Shown: positions 45,888 to 54,500 of the stretch, one piece after another | How the letters are laid out: every line of letters starts with the position of its first letter | How positions within the stretch are numbered: the stretch's first letter is position 1 | Source: Ignavibacteria bacterium UBA2373 | Lineage (GTDB): Bacteria > Bacteroidota > Ignavibacteria > Kapaibacteriales > UBA961 | Reading direction: 5' to 3' | DNA length: 64,000 bases | NCBI GenBank assembly: GCA_002344005.1 | Contig: DDTD01000008.1 | Location: 10,963-74,962, forward strand | Translations under genes and position numbers: made by a program | Notes under the pieces: model-generated | What the model saw: only the letters and a program-made list of their open reading frames with translations | Told to the model about the DNA's origin: nothing | The model's database searches: none

Positions 45888-46112
45888 ATGAAATATAAGC
45901 TTTTAGGTGGTGGCATAGTTTCTGCATCCAATTACCAAGAACTCGCTGAGTTGCTTTGGGAAAGCAGCCATATACCTACACATACATTAGAGGAGTTCAT
46001 GGACAGAACGGCTACAAACTGTAAGATACAAACAGGTGCAATTATATCCACATATAATGTCGAACAGTTTATTACAGATTTGATATTTGAAGGGTTTATT
46101 CAAGAAGTATAA
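45888..46112 (+). CDS. Small protein of unknown function, upstream partner of the DAC-domain gene
   Basis: A 74-residue acidic protein beginning MKYKLLGGGIVSASNYQELA. It has no signal peptide or membrane segment, and its composition is helical (ELAELLWESS, EQFITDLIFEGFIQEV). The only informative fact is the position: the DAC-domain gene starts 11 bases after its stop, so the two are probably translated from one message. I do not recognise the family. Confidence 0.6.
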   Translation: MKYKLLGGGIVSASNYQELAELLWESSHIPTHTLEEFMDRTATNCKIQTGAIISTYNVEQFITDLIFEGFIQEV

Positions 46113-46123
46113 TCTTAAACAAT

Positions 46124-47866
46124 ATGGGAAATTCAGTTAATAACACTACAGAATCGTATTATTTGTGGGAAACTCAACCCGCATGTACCTTTATTATACA
46201 ACAAATAGCTGATTTACTTATATGTCAACATTTAGGAATCAGCGATTACAAGTTGTGTTTTTTAGTTATACCCCATGATGAACGTTATATTTCAAGAAAA
46301 TTTGACATCATAAAAAATACACCACCACAGGGATTGTCACTTAACTTTTGGGAGCAATTCAATTCCGAAACCCGTAGAAAGAACAGAGAGTCTTACAAAG
46401 AGGAATATATCAAAATACACACTGTAGAGCACTATAATCATCCTAATGGACTTGATTCAGGAACCTTGCAATCATATTTTCAGGAGAATACTTCAGAAAG
46501 TCAGGAAGCGGAAAAAGAATTAGATAAAAGAACAATATTGCGGTTCAAAAGAGACTTTGTGAATGAAATAATAAACGAGAGAAGAAACGAAGTACCATAT
46601 CACTATAATTCCTCTTTCCCTCACACTAAAAGCGGTAATTTTAATGAGGGTCAACAGGAATTCGATATCTATATAATCTTGGGAGTGAATAAAAACCTTA
46701 TTTTTGATAGCCTTAATACAGTATTTTTTTTCGATTATCCAAGTATAGGTTATAACTACGTAGAATGTGTCGTTAATAAATTTTTAGAACTATCGTATGA
46801 AACGCTTAATGAAAGAGATTTATCTTTCGATAATTCTATATTTAAACCCATTAAACCTAAAAATTCAGGGGAAAATTACGAATACTTAATACACCGTAAT
46901 AGCGTCAACGAGATAACAAGAAAATCTGCAATAAGTATGATGCAGTCAGTAGAGCTCTTTTCAAGATATGAAGGCAACCCTGATTTATTAGCACTTAGTA
47001 AATTATTTTACACCTGTAATGCTGTTGTATCTTTAAACTATGAAGGAAAATCTTGCGATGGAGAGATTCTATTTCTAAATAGAAAAGACATTAATGTGTT
47101 GCTTAAACCTAATCATAAACTCGCAGGTTTTCGAGTTTATTTGGTATTCGAAAAACCAATCAAAATTTCAAATTTAAGACAACTTAGAAAGTTATTAGAA
47201 GCATCAGGGCAAGAAATTAAAATAGTATCAGACTCTGAATTTTTATTTGGTTTAGTTTCACTTGATGACAGCGTGAATTTCCATCAACTGCGTAGTATAT
47301 ATAGGGTAAAGTTTTCCAAACAATCACAATGGGAACTTTATGACAGAATTAATCAAAAAATTATGATTGTTGAACATGGCATACCGTCTTTACCAAAACC
47401 TAACACAAACACTAATGATTTAAATGTGGCACTAAACAATATATTCCAGAATATAGATGAACAGCAGGAACAGAAGTTGGGGAAATTGTTGAGTAACTTA
47501 GTTAATACCAAGCATGGCGCAACCCTTGTTATCACTGATCAAGCTCAGCTTGAAGCCGATAGATTGGGATCATCCTGTATAGCGACAGTGCCAAGAGAAC
47601 TGGAAGTAAGTACCATAACAAGCATATCTTCAATAGATGGTGCCATTCTCGTTGATTTAGACGCTCAATGCTATGCTATTGGAGTAATACTTGATGGTCT
47701 CTCGAATAATAACACAGATAATAATGAAGACCCGGCAAGAGGGTCACGATATAACTCAGCAATCAGATACATCAACACAACAGAGAATAAAACGATTGTG
47801 GCAGTAATATCGGTAGATGGCATGGTTAATATTCTGACTAAAAAATCTCCCCCAACCTCTCTCTAA
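46124..47866 (+). CDS. Predicted diadenylate cyclase (DisA_N/DAC-domain) with large N-terminal region
   Basis: A 580-residue protein. The last 140 residues match the DAC domain of DisA and CdaA in order: HGATLVI (about 464-470), then DGAILVD (about 504-510) as the DGA nucleotide motif, then GSRYNSA (about 541-547) at the place of the RHR motif, and finally TIVAVISVDGMVNIL. DAC domains make c-di-AMP from two ATP. Here the RHR motif reads RYN, so activity should not be assumed. The N-terminal 430 residues are not recognised; a sensor is the likely role, as in the DAC N-terminal modules (DACNV-type) described in conflict and signalling systems. The start ATG at 46124 has no good Shine-Dalgarno, consistent with coupling to the 74-codon gene before it. 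The call as a DAC domain is firm; the N-terminal role is inference. Confidence 0.75.
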   Translation: MGNSVNNTTESYYLWETQPACTFIIQQIADLLICQHLGISDYKLCFLVIPHDERYISRKFDIIKNTPPQGLSLNFWEQFNSETRRKNRESYKEEYIKIHTVEHYNHPNGLDSGTLQSYFQENTSESQEAEKELDKRTILRFKRDFVNEIINERRNEVPYHYNSSFPHTKSGNFNEGQQEFDIYIILGVNKNLIFDSLNTVFFFDYPSIGYNYVECVVNKFLELSYETLNERDLSFDNSIFKPIKPKNSGENYEYLIHRNSVNEITRKSAISMMQSVELFSRYEGNPDLLALSKLFYTCNAVVSLNYEGKSCDGEILFLNRKDINVLLKPNHKLAGFRVYLVFEKPIKISNLRQLRKLLEASGQEIKIVSDSEFLFGLVSLDDSVNFHQLRSIYRVKFSKQSQWELYDRINQKIMIVEHGIPSLPKPNTNTNDLNVALNNIFQNIDEQQEQKLGKLLSNLVNTKHGATLVITDQAQLEADRLGSSCIATVPRELEVSTITSISSIDGAILVDLDAQCYAIGVILDGLSNNNTDNNEDPARGSRYNSAIRYINTTENKTIVAVISVDGMVNILTKKSPPTSL

Positions 47867-47887
47867 TTCTTTGCTCTTTGTGGTGCA

Positions 47888-48778
47888 TCACAATGCAACC
47901 TTATATTCAATACCCGCAAGAAAACTCCGCGTTAATCCATCGGGACGGGCTTTCCTCACAACAAATGGCATCGCTATATTGAGCTGCAATGAGTGACCTT
48001 GCCGGATAGTATAATCCAAAAATATATTCCCATTAAGTGTCAGCCCTTGCGAACCCTCAATCTCAAATTCTTTGCCCGCAACATCGGTAAATCTGTCATT
48101 TGCCAAATGATAAATCGGTACAATACTCGGAATCAATCTCCATGAATCAGCCAAAGAAATACCATAAGAAACTCTGCCGACAATATCACCGCTGCGTATG
48201 AAGTTCCGAGTGGAAGGAAAATTCTGTAATTGCATACTGTTTGCAGCCAAAAACTGATTATTATTCTGCGTGAGTGGTTGCTGCAAAGCAAGAGCAAAGC
48301 GCATATTATCCCAACGATATGTCATACCCGCAAGAATATCTATTGTGCCCAAACTTGATTGATAATCCATAGGTAAAGCATTGCCATTATCCAAACGATT
48401 CCCATCGGTCAAGGGGAATTTACCTCCTATGGTCACGGTAATATCATCCGCAACAGCGATTGCCGATGTCAGATATATATCTCCCAAACCAAATACCGAT
48501 AATCCATTACCACTTTGTGCCAATGAAGTCATTTTCGCACTTAACCCCAAAACATCACTTGCACGCCATTGATATTCAAGATACTGTCCCCACACAATAA
48601 TGTCATTATCTGCTTTACCCGAAGACATACCCACCGCAATCTGATGATAGCTGCTTGTATCCGCTCCCGTATGATCGCCATAGATACTGCATGCACCCGC
48701 ATCGCTGCAACCTTGCGCCGAAAGCTCCGCTGAACACACCACACATAGTATCAAAAAAATGCCATAATACTTTCCCAT
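47888..48778 (-). CDS. Outer-membrane beta-barrel protein, secreted
   Basis: A 296-residue protein started at the ATG at 48778, with an AAAGGGA site 8 bases upstream; a TTG at 48784 is also possible. The signal peptide is about residues 1-21. The body alternates aromatic and polar residues in short strands (VGMSSGKADNDIIVWGQYLEY, FLDYTIRQGHSLQLNIAMPF) ending in FLAGIEYKVAL, consistent with a barrel. No function assigned. It is convergent with the DAC gene (21-base gap). Confidence 0.6.
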   Translation of the reverse strand: MGKYYGIFLILCVVCSAELSAQGCSDAGACSIYGDHTGADTSSYHQIAVGMSSGKADNDIIVWGQYLEYQWRASDVLGLSAKMTSLAQSGNGLSVFGLGDIYLTSAIAVADDITVTIGGKFPLTDGNRLDNGNALPMDYQSSLGTIDILAGMTYRWDNMRFALALQQPLTQNNNQFLAANSMQLQNFPSTRNFIRSGDIVGRVSYGISLADSWRLIPSIVPIYHLANDRFTDVAGKEFEIEGSQGLTLNGNIFLDYTIRQGHSLQLNIAMPFVVRKARPDGLTRSFLAGIEYKVAL

Positions 48779-48892
48779 TGTCAATTCCCTTTGTTAATGA
48801 TACAAATAAAGACTCCCATATCTTTTGCATTATTGGTTTTACTCATTGTTTCCACATTATTTCCACACAGCATCAATTCCTCTAAACGTTTC

Positions 48893-48905
48893 ATCCCGAA
48901 GGGAT
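48893..48905. repeat. Short palindrome ATCCC-GAA-GGGAT
   Basis: ATCCC and GGGAT form a perfect 5-bp stem around a 3-base loop, next to another repeat element. Such small palindromes with this core are common dispersed elements in environmental Bacteroidota genomes, from memory. Confidence 0.35.
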
Positions 48906-48916
48906 TATCATTCCAT

Positions 48917-48954
48917 CTCCTTCCCCACGGGGAAGGACGGGATGGGGCGAAAAA
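48917..48954. repeat. Palindromic dispersed repeat, left copy
   Basis: A 38-bp element with a CCTTCCCC/GGGGAAGG inverted core and a GGGATGGGGCGAAAAA tail. It matches a second copy at 50589-50626 in 35 of 38 positions. The two copies lie in the same orientation on each side of the two regulator genes. Confidence 0.7.
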
Positions 48955-48983
48955 AGCGGATCGGTTGTACTATAAAGCCAATC
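48953..48983 (+). repeat. Isolated copy of the 21-bp tandem unit
   Basis: AAAGCGGATCGGTTGTACTAT (48953-48973) matches units of the array at 50060-50101 in 20 of 21 bases and is followed by AAAGCCAATC, the first ten bases of the next unit. It overlaps the palindromic repeat by two bases. It is about 1 kb away from the main array, on the other side of the two genes. Confidence 0.7.
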
Positions 48984-49091
48984 CTTAGCTGTCAGGCAAT
49001 ACACCAACAAAACAGGGTGGAGTGAACTTTCAACCCAACACTCGACCCTTAATCCACCTCACAAAATGAAGATAGAAAAAGATAATGAAAG

Positions 49092-49099
49092 TAATTTTG
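49092..49099 (+). promoter_or_regulatory. Candidate -7 element of the regulator cassette (TAATTTTG)
   Basis: TAATTTTG fits TAnnTTTG, 29 bases upstream of the ATG at 49129. No -33 TTTG is present at the expected distance. Confidence 0.35.
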
Positions 49100-49128
49100 C
49101 ATATCGTTTCACATAAAATCAAACTGAT

Positions 49129-49500
49129 ATGGACAACCAAATATCATCTACAAAACTTTTGTTCGGCTTGACAATTTTTATCGGCCTTATGCCATTGACA
49201 TTTACATTCTCTCAAAACGGGACACAACTTCTACTTAATACTTCGCTCAAATATGTAGTTTGGTGTGGACAATTAATTATTCTTCTTGTATTACTCTTGA
49301 CAAAACCCAAACTTAGCAAAAATCAACTTGTTGGTTTATCTATGCTTTTTGCACTTATTCCATTTGCATTTACTTTCAACGGCAATGGACTGACCTTTTT
49401 AATTTTAAACAAATACACAAGTTCAATTCTATCGTGGGCAATTGCAAGTGCGTTGCTCAGTAAAATGCTTATTAACACTAACTTTAAGCCCGGTCATTAA
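49129..49500 (+). CDS. Small four-helix membrane protein, partner of the LuxR-type regulator
   Basis: A 123-residue protein with four predicted membrane helices in two similar hairpins: GLTIFIGLMPLTFTFSQNG (about 13-31) and GLSMLFALIPFAFTFNGNG (about 67-85). The same hairpin appears once in the regulator encoded 6 bases downstream. No enzymatic motif is seen. Translated from ATG 49129; a coupled pair with the next gene is likely. Confidence 0.6.
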   Translation: MDNQISSTKLLFGLTIFIGLMPLTFTFSQNGTQLLLNTSLKYVVWCGQLIILLVLLLTKPKLSKNQLVGLSMLFALIPFAFTFNGNGLTFLILNKYTSSILSWAIASALLSKMLINTNFKPGH

Positions 49501-49506
49501 CAGATT

Positions 49507-49944
49507 ATGACAGCGAAACGCAAACAAGAGATACTGATAGCATTGAGCATTTTATTTGCATTATCCTCCATCGGATTTTCATTTGATGGAAAAGTATTTT
49601 TGTGGTTTTGGCAAAGATATCCTATCATTCCAATACTATTGCTCTTGTTTGTGTTTTTTGCACTTCGTTTTTGGCTGAAACTTGAAATTGAAAGACAAAG
49701 ACAACAAATTTATTCTGAATACAGCCAAAATATTGAACCAAAAGAAAGGGAAGATCTTAAAAACTTACTTTCTGTGCGGGAAGTTGAAGTGTTGGAATTG
49801 ATAACGAAAGGATTAAGTAATAAAGAAATTGCCGAAAAACTATTTATATCATTATCCACTGTAAAGACACATATCAATAACATTTACAAAATTTTGGAAG
49901 TAAAAAATAGAAGGGAAGCAATTGATAAGATGAACGAGAACTAA
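49507..49944 (+). CDS. Membrane-anchored LuxR-type transcriptional regulator
   Basis: A 145-residue protein. Residues about 8-58 form two membrane helices; a charged linker follows; the C-terminal 65 residues are a LuxR/GerE helix-turn-helix, LSVREVEVLELITKGLSNKE, IAEKLFISLSTVKTHINNIY. The DNA-binding part is thus tethered to the membrane. No receiver domain is present. It lies 6 bases after the four-helix protein gene. It ends just before the tandem repeats. Typical of Bacteroidota small LuxR-type regulators, but the membrane hairpin is shared with its neighbour. Confidence 0.8.
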   Translation: MTAKRKQEILIALSILFALSSIGFSFDGKVFLWFWQRYPIIPILLLLFVFFALRFWLKLEIERQRQQIYSEYSQNIEPKEREDLKNLLSVREVEVLELITKGLSNKEIAEKLFISLSTVKTHINNIYKILEVKNRREAIDKMNEN

Positions 49945-49954
49945 ATGCCCGAAC

Positions 49955-50101
49955 CGCTAACAGCGGTTGCAGTAAAAAGCCAATCGGTTGCACTGAAAAC
50001 GCGGTCGGTTGCAGCGAAAAGCCAATCGGTTGTAACGAAAAGCCAATCGGTTGCGGCAAAAAGCGGATCGGTTGTACTAGAAAGCGGATCGGTTGTACTA
50101 G
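49955..50101 (+). repeat. Tandem array 1: seven 21-bp units
   Basis: Seven 21-bp units such as AAAGCCAATCGGTTGCACTGA. The first is diverged and the last two are identical (AAAGCGGATCGGTTGTACTAG). The core CGGTTG occurs in every unit. It begins 11 bases after the regulator stop codon. Confidence 0.9.
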
Positions 50102-50170
50102 AAAGTCGGCTTTTTACCTCAACTTTCCCCCTTTTTTGCCAAAAAACGCCATTTTTTAGCCAATTGAGCC

Positions 50171-50275
50171 GATTACGAGGGCTCTCGATGCGACTACGAG
50201 GGGTCTCGACGCGACTACGAGGGGTCTTGATGCGACTACGAGGGCTCTCGATGCGACTACGAGGGCTCTCGATGC
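50171..50275 (+). repeat. Tandem array 2: five 21-bp units
   Basis: Five 21-bp units of the type GACTACGAGGGCTCTCGATGC, two of them identical, one with GGGGTC, starting 69 bases after array 1. The unit contains the palindrome-like CGAGGG/CTCTCG. Confidence 0.9.
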
Positions 50276-50289
50276 TCATCAATCGGGGT

Positions 50290-50450
50290 CGTCGTCGCTA
50301 CAATTGGCTTCGTCATCGCTACAATTGGCTTCGTCGTCGCCACAATCGGCTTCGTCATCGCTACAATCGGCTTCGTCATCGCTACAATTGGCTTCGTCGT
50401 CGCTACAATCGGCTTCGTCATCGCTACAATCGGCTTCGTCATCAGAACAG
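50290..50450 (+). repeat. Tandem array 3: seven 21-bp units plus a partial one
   Basis: Seven 21-bp units such as CGTCATCGCTACAATCGGCTT (50290-50436) and a partial eighth. On the minus strand the core CGATTGTAGCGA resembles CGGTTGTAACGA of array 1, suggesting an inverted relationship. Confidence 0.9.
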
Positions 50451-50588
50451 GTTTGAAGAGATTAAAGGATTAACAGGATATACTTCTCTCTTTATACGCA
50501 GAAACACTCGCTGCATCAAGCACTATCTTGTCTATCATATAATCTTCATAATCGTGTGAGGACAGTAATAGCAGTGCAGGTATTATTA

Positions 50589-50626
50589 CTCCTTACCCGC
50601 GGGGAAGGATGGGATGGGGCGAAAAA
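50589..50626. repeat. Palindromic dispersed repeat, right copy
   Basis: 35 of 38 bases match the copy at 48917-48954, same orientation. The three differences lie at positions 7, 11 and 22 of the element. Confidence 0.7.
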
Positions 50627-50663
50627 TGAGGACGGGGTGGATATATTTTTCCGGACTTTCGCC

Positions 50664-50703
50664 CATAAAAAAAGCCGACAACGCGCTTTGCACTGCCGGC
50701 TTT
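50664..50703 (-). terminator. Intrinsic terminator of the 50730-51500 gene
   Basis: AAAGCCG (50671-50677) pairs with CGGCTTT (50697-50703); on the minus strand the stem is followed by a run of T extending over the cataaaaaaa stretch. It lies 26 bases after the stop at 50730. Confidence 0.8.
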
Positions 50704-50729
50704 CATGCCTGTATCAATTCCCTTGCGGT

Positions 50730-51500
50730 TTATTGATAGCCCTGAATCATAACATTTAATCGTAAATTTTGCGTAACATCAGCTGTTTGCTCAATATAGA
50801 CTTGGAATGATGTCATACCTTTACTTATTATCACAGGATGCTGAATATCATTATCCAAAAGTGCACTGCCCTGTGATTGCATAGTGAGCAACACCACATA
50901 ATTGGCATCTTCTTGAGTTTCGATATTGACTGTGATTGTAGATGAACTTGCATCGCTGGACTTTGAACCACCCGTAACCACACCACCTGCACCCGAAGTA
51001 CCCGTGGAATTATTACCAATATCACCAATATCAAGCACACCGGATTGAACTTTGGTGCCACGTGCGGTGCTGATTTCTTGCTCAAAGTAAGGAGTGCCGC
51101 TGACTGAATTACCTTTGTACAATTGCACAAGCAATATCTTTTTTGATGATTGAACACCTGTGATGGTATGGGTTAATTCACCCGTGGCAAGATTATAATT
51201 TCCACCATTGACAATAGCATGTGTACTTGGTCCCAATATCTCAACGCTTGTGTTTTCTTTTTCTACCACACGGACGGTAAATTGTGTGGTCACACTGTCC
51301 ACAACTGTAACATCGAAAGTAAATACTTGTGGTGCGGCAGGCGCCCCCCCACCGCAACTTGCTGACGTTGCACCCGCAGAAACTGTTTCTGTCCGAGTGC
51401 GCATTAAGTTTGTTTTTATAGTCACATCCACAGCAAATATATCGCTATAGGATGCTATAAAGCAAAGAAGAAATAGGGCAATCCCATAAAATGTTTTCAT
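50730..51500 (-). CDS. Exported protein of unknown function
   Basis: A 256-residue protein started at the ATG at 51500 (a TTG four codons upstream is unlikely). It has a signal peptide (MKTFYGIALFLLCFIASYSDIFA). The mature part begins with an Ala/Gly/Cys-rich patch and beta-rich segments, a Gly/Ser-rich linker at about 170-190 and a final beta stretch. No domain or sorting signal is recognised. A terminator follows. Confidence 0.6.
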   Translation of the reverse strand: MKTFYGIALFLLCFIASYSDIFAVDVTIKTNLMRTRTETVSAGATSASCGGGAPAAPQVFTFDVTVVDSVTTQFTVRVVEKENTSVEILGPSTHAIVNGGNYNLATGELTHTITGVQSSKKILLVQLYKGNSVSGTPYFEQEISTARGTKVQSGVLDIGDIGNNSTGTSGAGGVVTGGSKSSDASSSTITVNIETQEDANYVVLLTMQSQGSALLDNDIQHPVIISKGMTSFQVYIEQTADVTQNLRLNVMIQGYQ

Positions 51501-51560
51501 AATATTCTTCAAGATTTAATTATCAAAAAAATGTTTGTAATGGTTAGATGAAAGTACTGT

Positions 51561-54500
51561 TTATTGTTTTTGTTCAGCATATTCTTTCATTTTCATGTCA
51601 ATGGCAGCTTTATTGAGTTCATCTTGCACATTTTTCATGACCGTATTTTTATATGCCGGATCATTGAACATTTTAGCAAAGATCGGGTTGGATTTCAAAT
51701 CAATACCGCGATCTTTTAATTTTTGTTCAGCCATAAGGAAACCATTTTTGATAGCATCATCATCGAAGAATGTTTTCGGTACTTCATATTCAGTAATATT
51801 CACTGATTTTGCTTCGGTGAATTTAGCAACCGTTGCGCGCACAAAAGCTTCTTTTTCTGCTACTGATGCATTGAGAATAGATTGAGCAGAAGCAGAAGGG
51901 CTTTGCGGAATATTGGTCATGCTTTGTGAATTGATAACCGGTGAGGTAACATTTTTCGGTAAATCAATAGCAGGAATATCAAGTTTTAAATCGGGGATAG
52001 GATTTTTCAAGTCCACGCCTTTTGATTTAAGAGCCGCATCAAAACCGGGCAACATTTGCGATAATGCAGATGAGATAGCACTCATTTGATCATTGGTTTT
52101 TTTGATATGGTCTTGAGTATAAGACACTGCTTGTTGAAGTTGAAGAATTTGTTTTGCTTGTTTTTCGATAACAGCAGCCAAACTATTGGTATTAAGTCCG
52201 ACAGCCACATTGATAATATTGATATTCTGATTTTCTTTGCTTGCTGACCATGCCACACCGACGATTTTTTTGAAATCTTCGGTTTTCATATTATTTGGAG
52301 AAACAGCAATACCAAAACCATTATTACCGCCTGAAGGAAGAATATAATCGCCTTGATTGACTTTGCCGAGTACACGCACGGGCACTTGACCCATGAAAGC
52401 CACTTTTTCAAAGTCTTTTTTGTTTTCGCCGGGAGCCGGAGTATTACCAAGCACGATAGGTTTGCTGGAAATAACCATAAATTGATCGGCATCGGCAGTA
52501 TTTTTTGTGATTTTACCTGCTTTGAGAGCAACGATATCGGTTGGGACGAATTTTTCAGCCGGATTTAATTTCGGCAACCATTCGGCATAATCGGCAGCCC
52601 CTGATTCATAAGAAACACCAACGTTGGCTTTCATGTAGGTAATATAATCGCATTTGAGTGTTTTTGCATCTTCCACACCTTGGATTGCATTTGCTAATTG
52701 GACAGCAGAAATAACGATGTCTGCAATGGCAAGAACGGCTTCGCCCACTTTTACCACAACAGTAAGAGCGGAAGCGGCGGCACTACCGGAACAAAGACCG
52801 AGCGTACCTGCGGCGCATGATGCTTCGCCCGCAGCTTCGACCACTGTTTGTGCAATATCAAGCCCGAGAACAACGGCACCTGTGATTGCTTGTGTCAAAC
52901 CGATAATAGCATCATCACGGTCGCCTTCAGCACCTTGTATAATAAAATCATGAAGCGCAAGGGTATTGATATTTTCACTGTCACCATTTGGCGCTCCGTC
53001 ATTAAGCTGGTCAATATCATTAGTTTGCTGTCCTTCGATACGACCCACGACTGTTCCGCCTGAATTACGGAACTCAACGAAGTGATTTGTTACACCCGGA
53101 GTCGCATTTCCAAGTTGGATGGCAATACCATTGCCGTCTGTGGGATTGATAAAGGTAGCGGTGAAGTTCTGATTTGCTGTTCCAGCACCTTCCATAACAA
53201 AGCCGGCAGAGTATTTTGCATAGTATTCATTGGCATCGGCTGTTGAACCATTACCAAGCGCAAAACCATTATTTGCTGCAGTATTGCCTGTGCCGAGTGC
53301 AAAAGCAAGATCACCTGTGACGCTATTATTGATACCGCCGAGCACTGCACTGTGATTGCCGGAAACAACAAGGTTATTTTGACCGCCAAGTATGGCATTA
53401 TAATTACCTGTTGTGATGGTATTGCTTAAACCACCGCCGATAAGGTTGTGGGTACCGCCATTGATATTATTGGTCACACCACCGAGTATGGCACCGAAAT
53501 TCGCACCGGTAGCAATATTATTATCACTACCGCCACCGATAACTGCATTAGTTGTTGTACCAATATCATTTAATGTACCGCCAAGGATTGCAGAATTTGT
53601 GCCTCCATTGGCAATATTATTATCATTACCGCCACCGATAATAGCGTCTGTTGCAGTACCGATATCATTGGAGCGACCGCCACTGATAGTTGCATAATTT
53701 CCGGCATCGGCGATATTATTATCATTACCACCACCAATTGTTGCATCGGTTGTTGTACCTATATTATTATTGATACCACCACTGATTGTTGAATTCAGCG
53801 CAGTTGTTGAAATATTATTGGTTATACCACCGCTAATGGTTGCTCCGTTAGAGAATGAACCGATATTATTATTATTACCGCCACCGATAGTTGTATAGTT
53901 GGCAGTATTACCAATATCATTGCTATTACCACCGCCGATAGTTACAGAAAATGATGCATTACCAATAGTATTGGTATGACCACCACCGATAGTGGATGAG
54001 ATAGAATTGCTGTTGATTGTATTATTATTACCGCCGCCAATGGTTGAAGCATCGGCATCAGTAGTAATAAGGTTCATCGCACCGCCACCGATAGTTGCGC
54101 TGTCGGCATTTGTGATTGTATTACCGCGACCACCGCCGATAACACCAACTAATGAGGTCGTTTGGATGGTATTATTCATACCGCCGCCAATTATCGAAGC
54201 ATCTGAATTATCATTGATAAGATTGCTTGCACCGCCACCGATAACCGAGCTGTCCACATCATTCTGTGTATTGAGATGACCTGCACCAATAAAACCATAG
54301 ATACTTGTTGTCGTGATAGTATTGGCTCGACCACCTGTGATTGTTCCTATGCGGGAATTGTCGGTAATCGTATTATTGATACCACCGCCGATGAAAGAAC
54401 CATCGGATTCTACAGAAATTGTATTGCTTGCACCGCCGCCGATGGTTGAACTGTCATTGGTTAAGATGCTATTGAGCATACCGCCACCGATGAAGCCATA

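Noticed and set aside
49955..50436. Tandem arrays as a CRISPR array
   Set aside because: Units are contiguous with no unique spacers, are 21 bp long and no cas gene is near.
50257..50442. Minus-strand frame encoding TKPIVAM-type heptapeptides
   Set aside because: It is the complement of array 3; there is no ribosome-binding site and no known family.
49945..50559. A 204-codon open frame on the plus strand over the tandem arrays
   Set aside because: Its sequence is only the three arrays read in frame. The 21-bp period keeps all frames open, and no start signal or family resemblance is visible. Heptad peptides also appear on the minus strand, which is what a neutral repeat gives.
48917..50626. 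Insertion sequence or transposon
   Set aside because: The matched repeats flank two regulator genes but no transposase, integrase or terminal inverted repeat with target duplication was found, so only a repeat-bracketed cassette is claimed.
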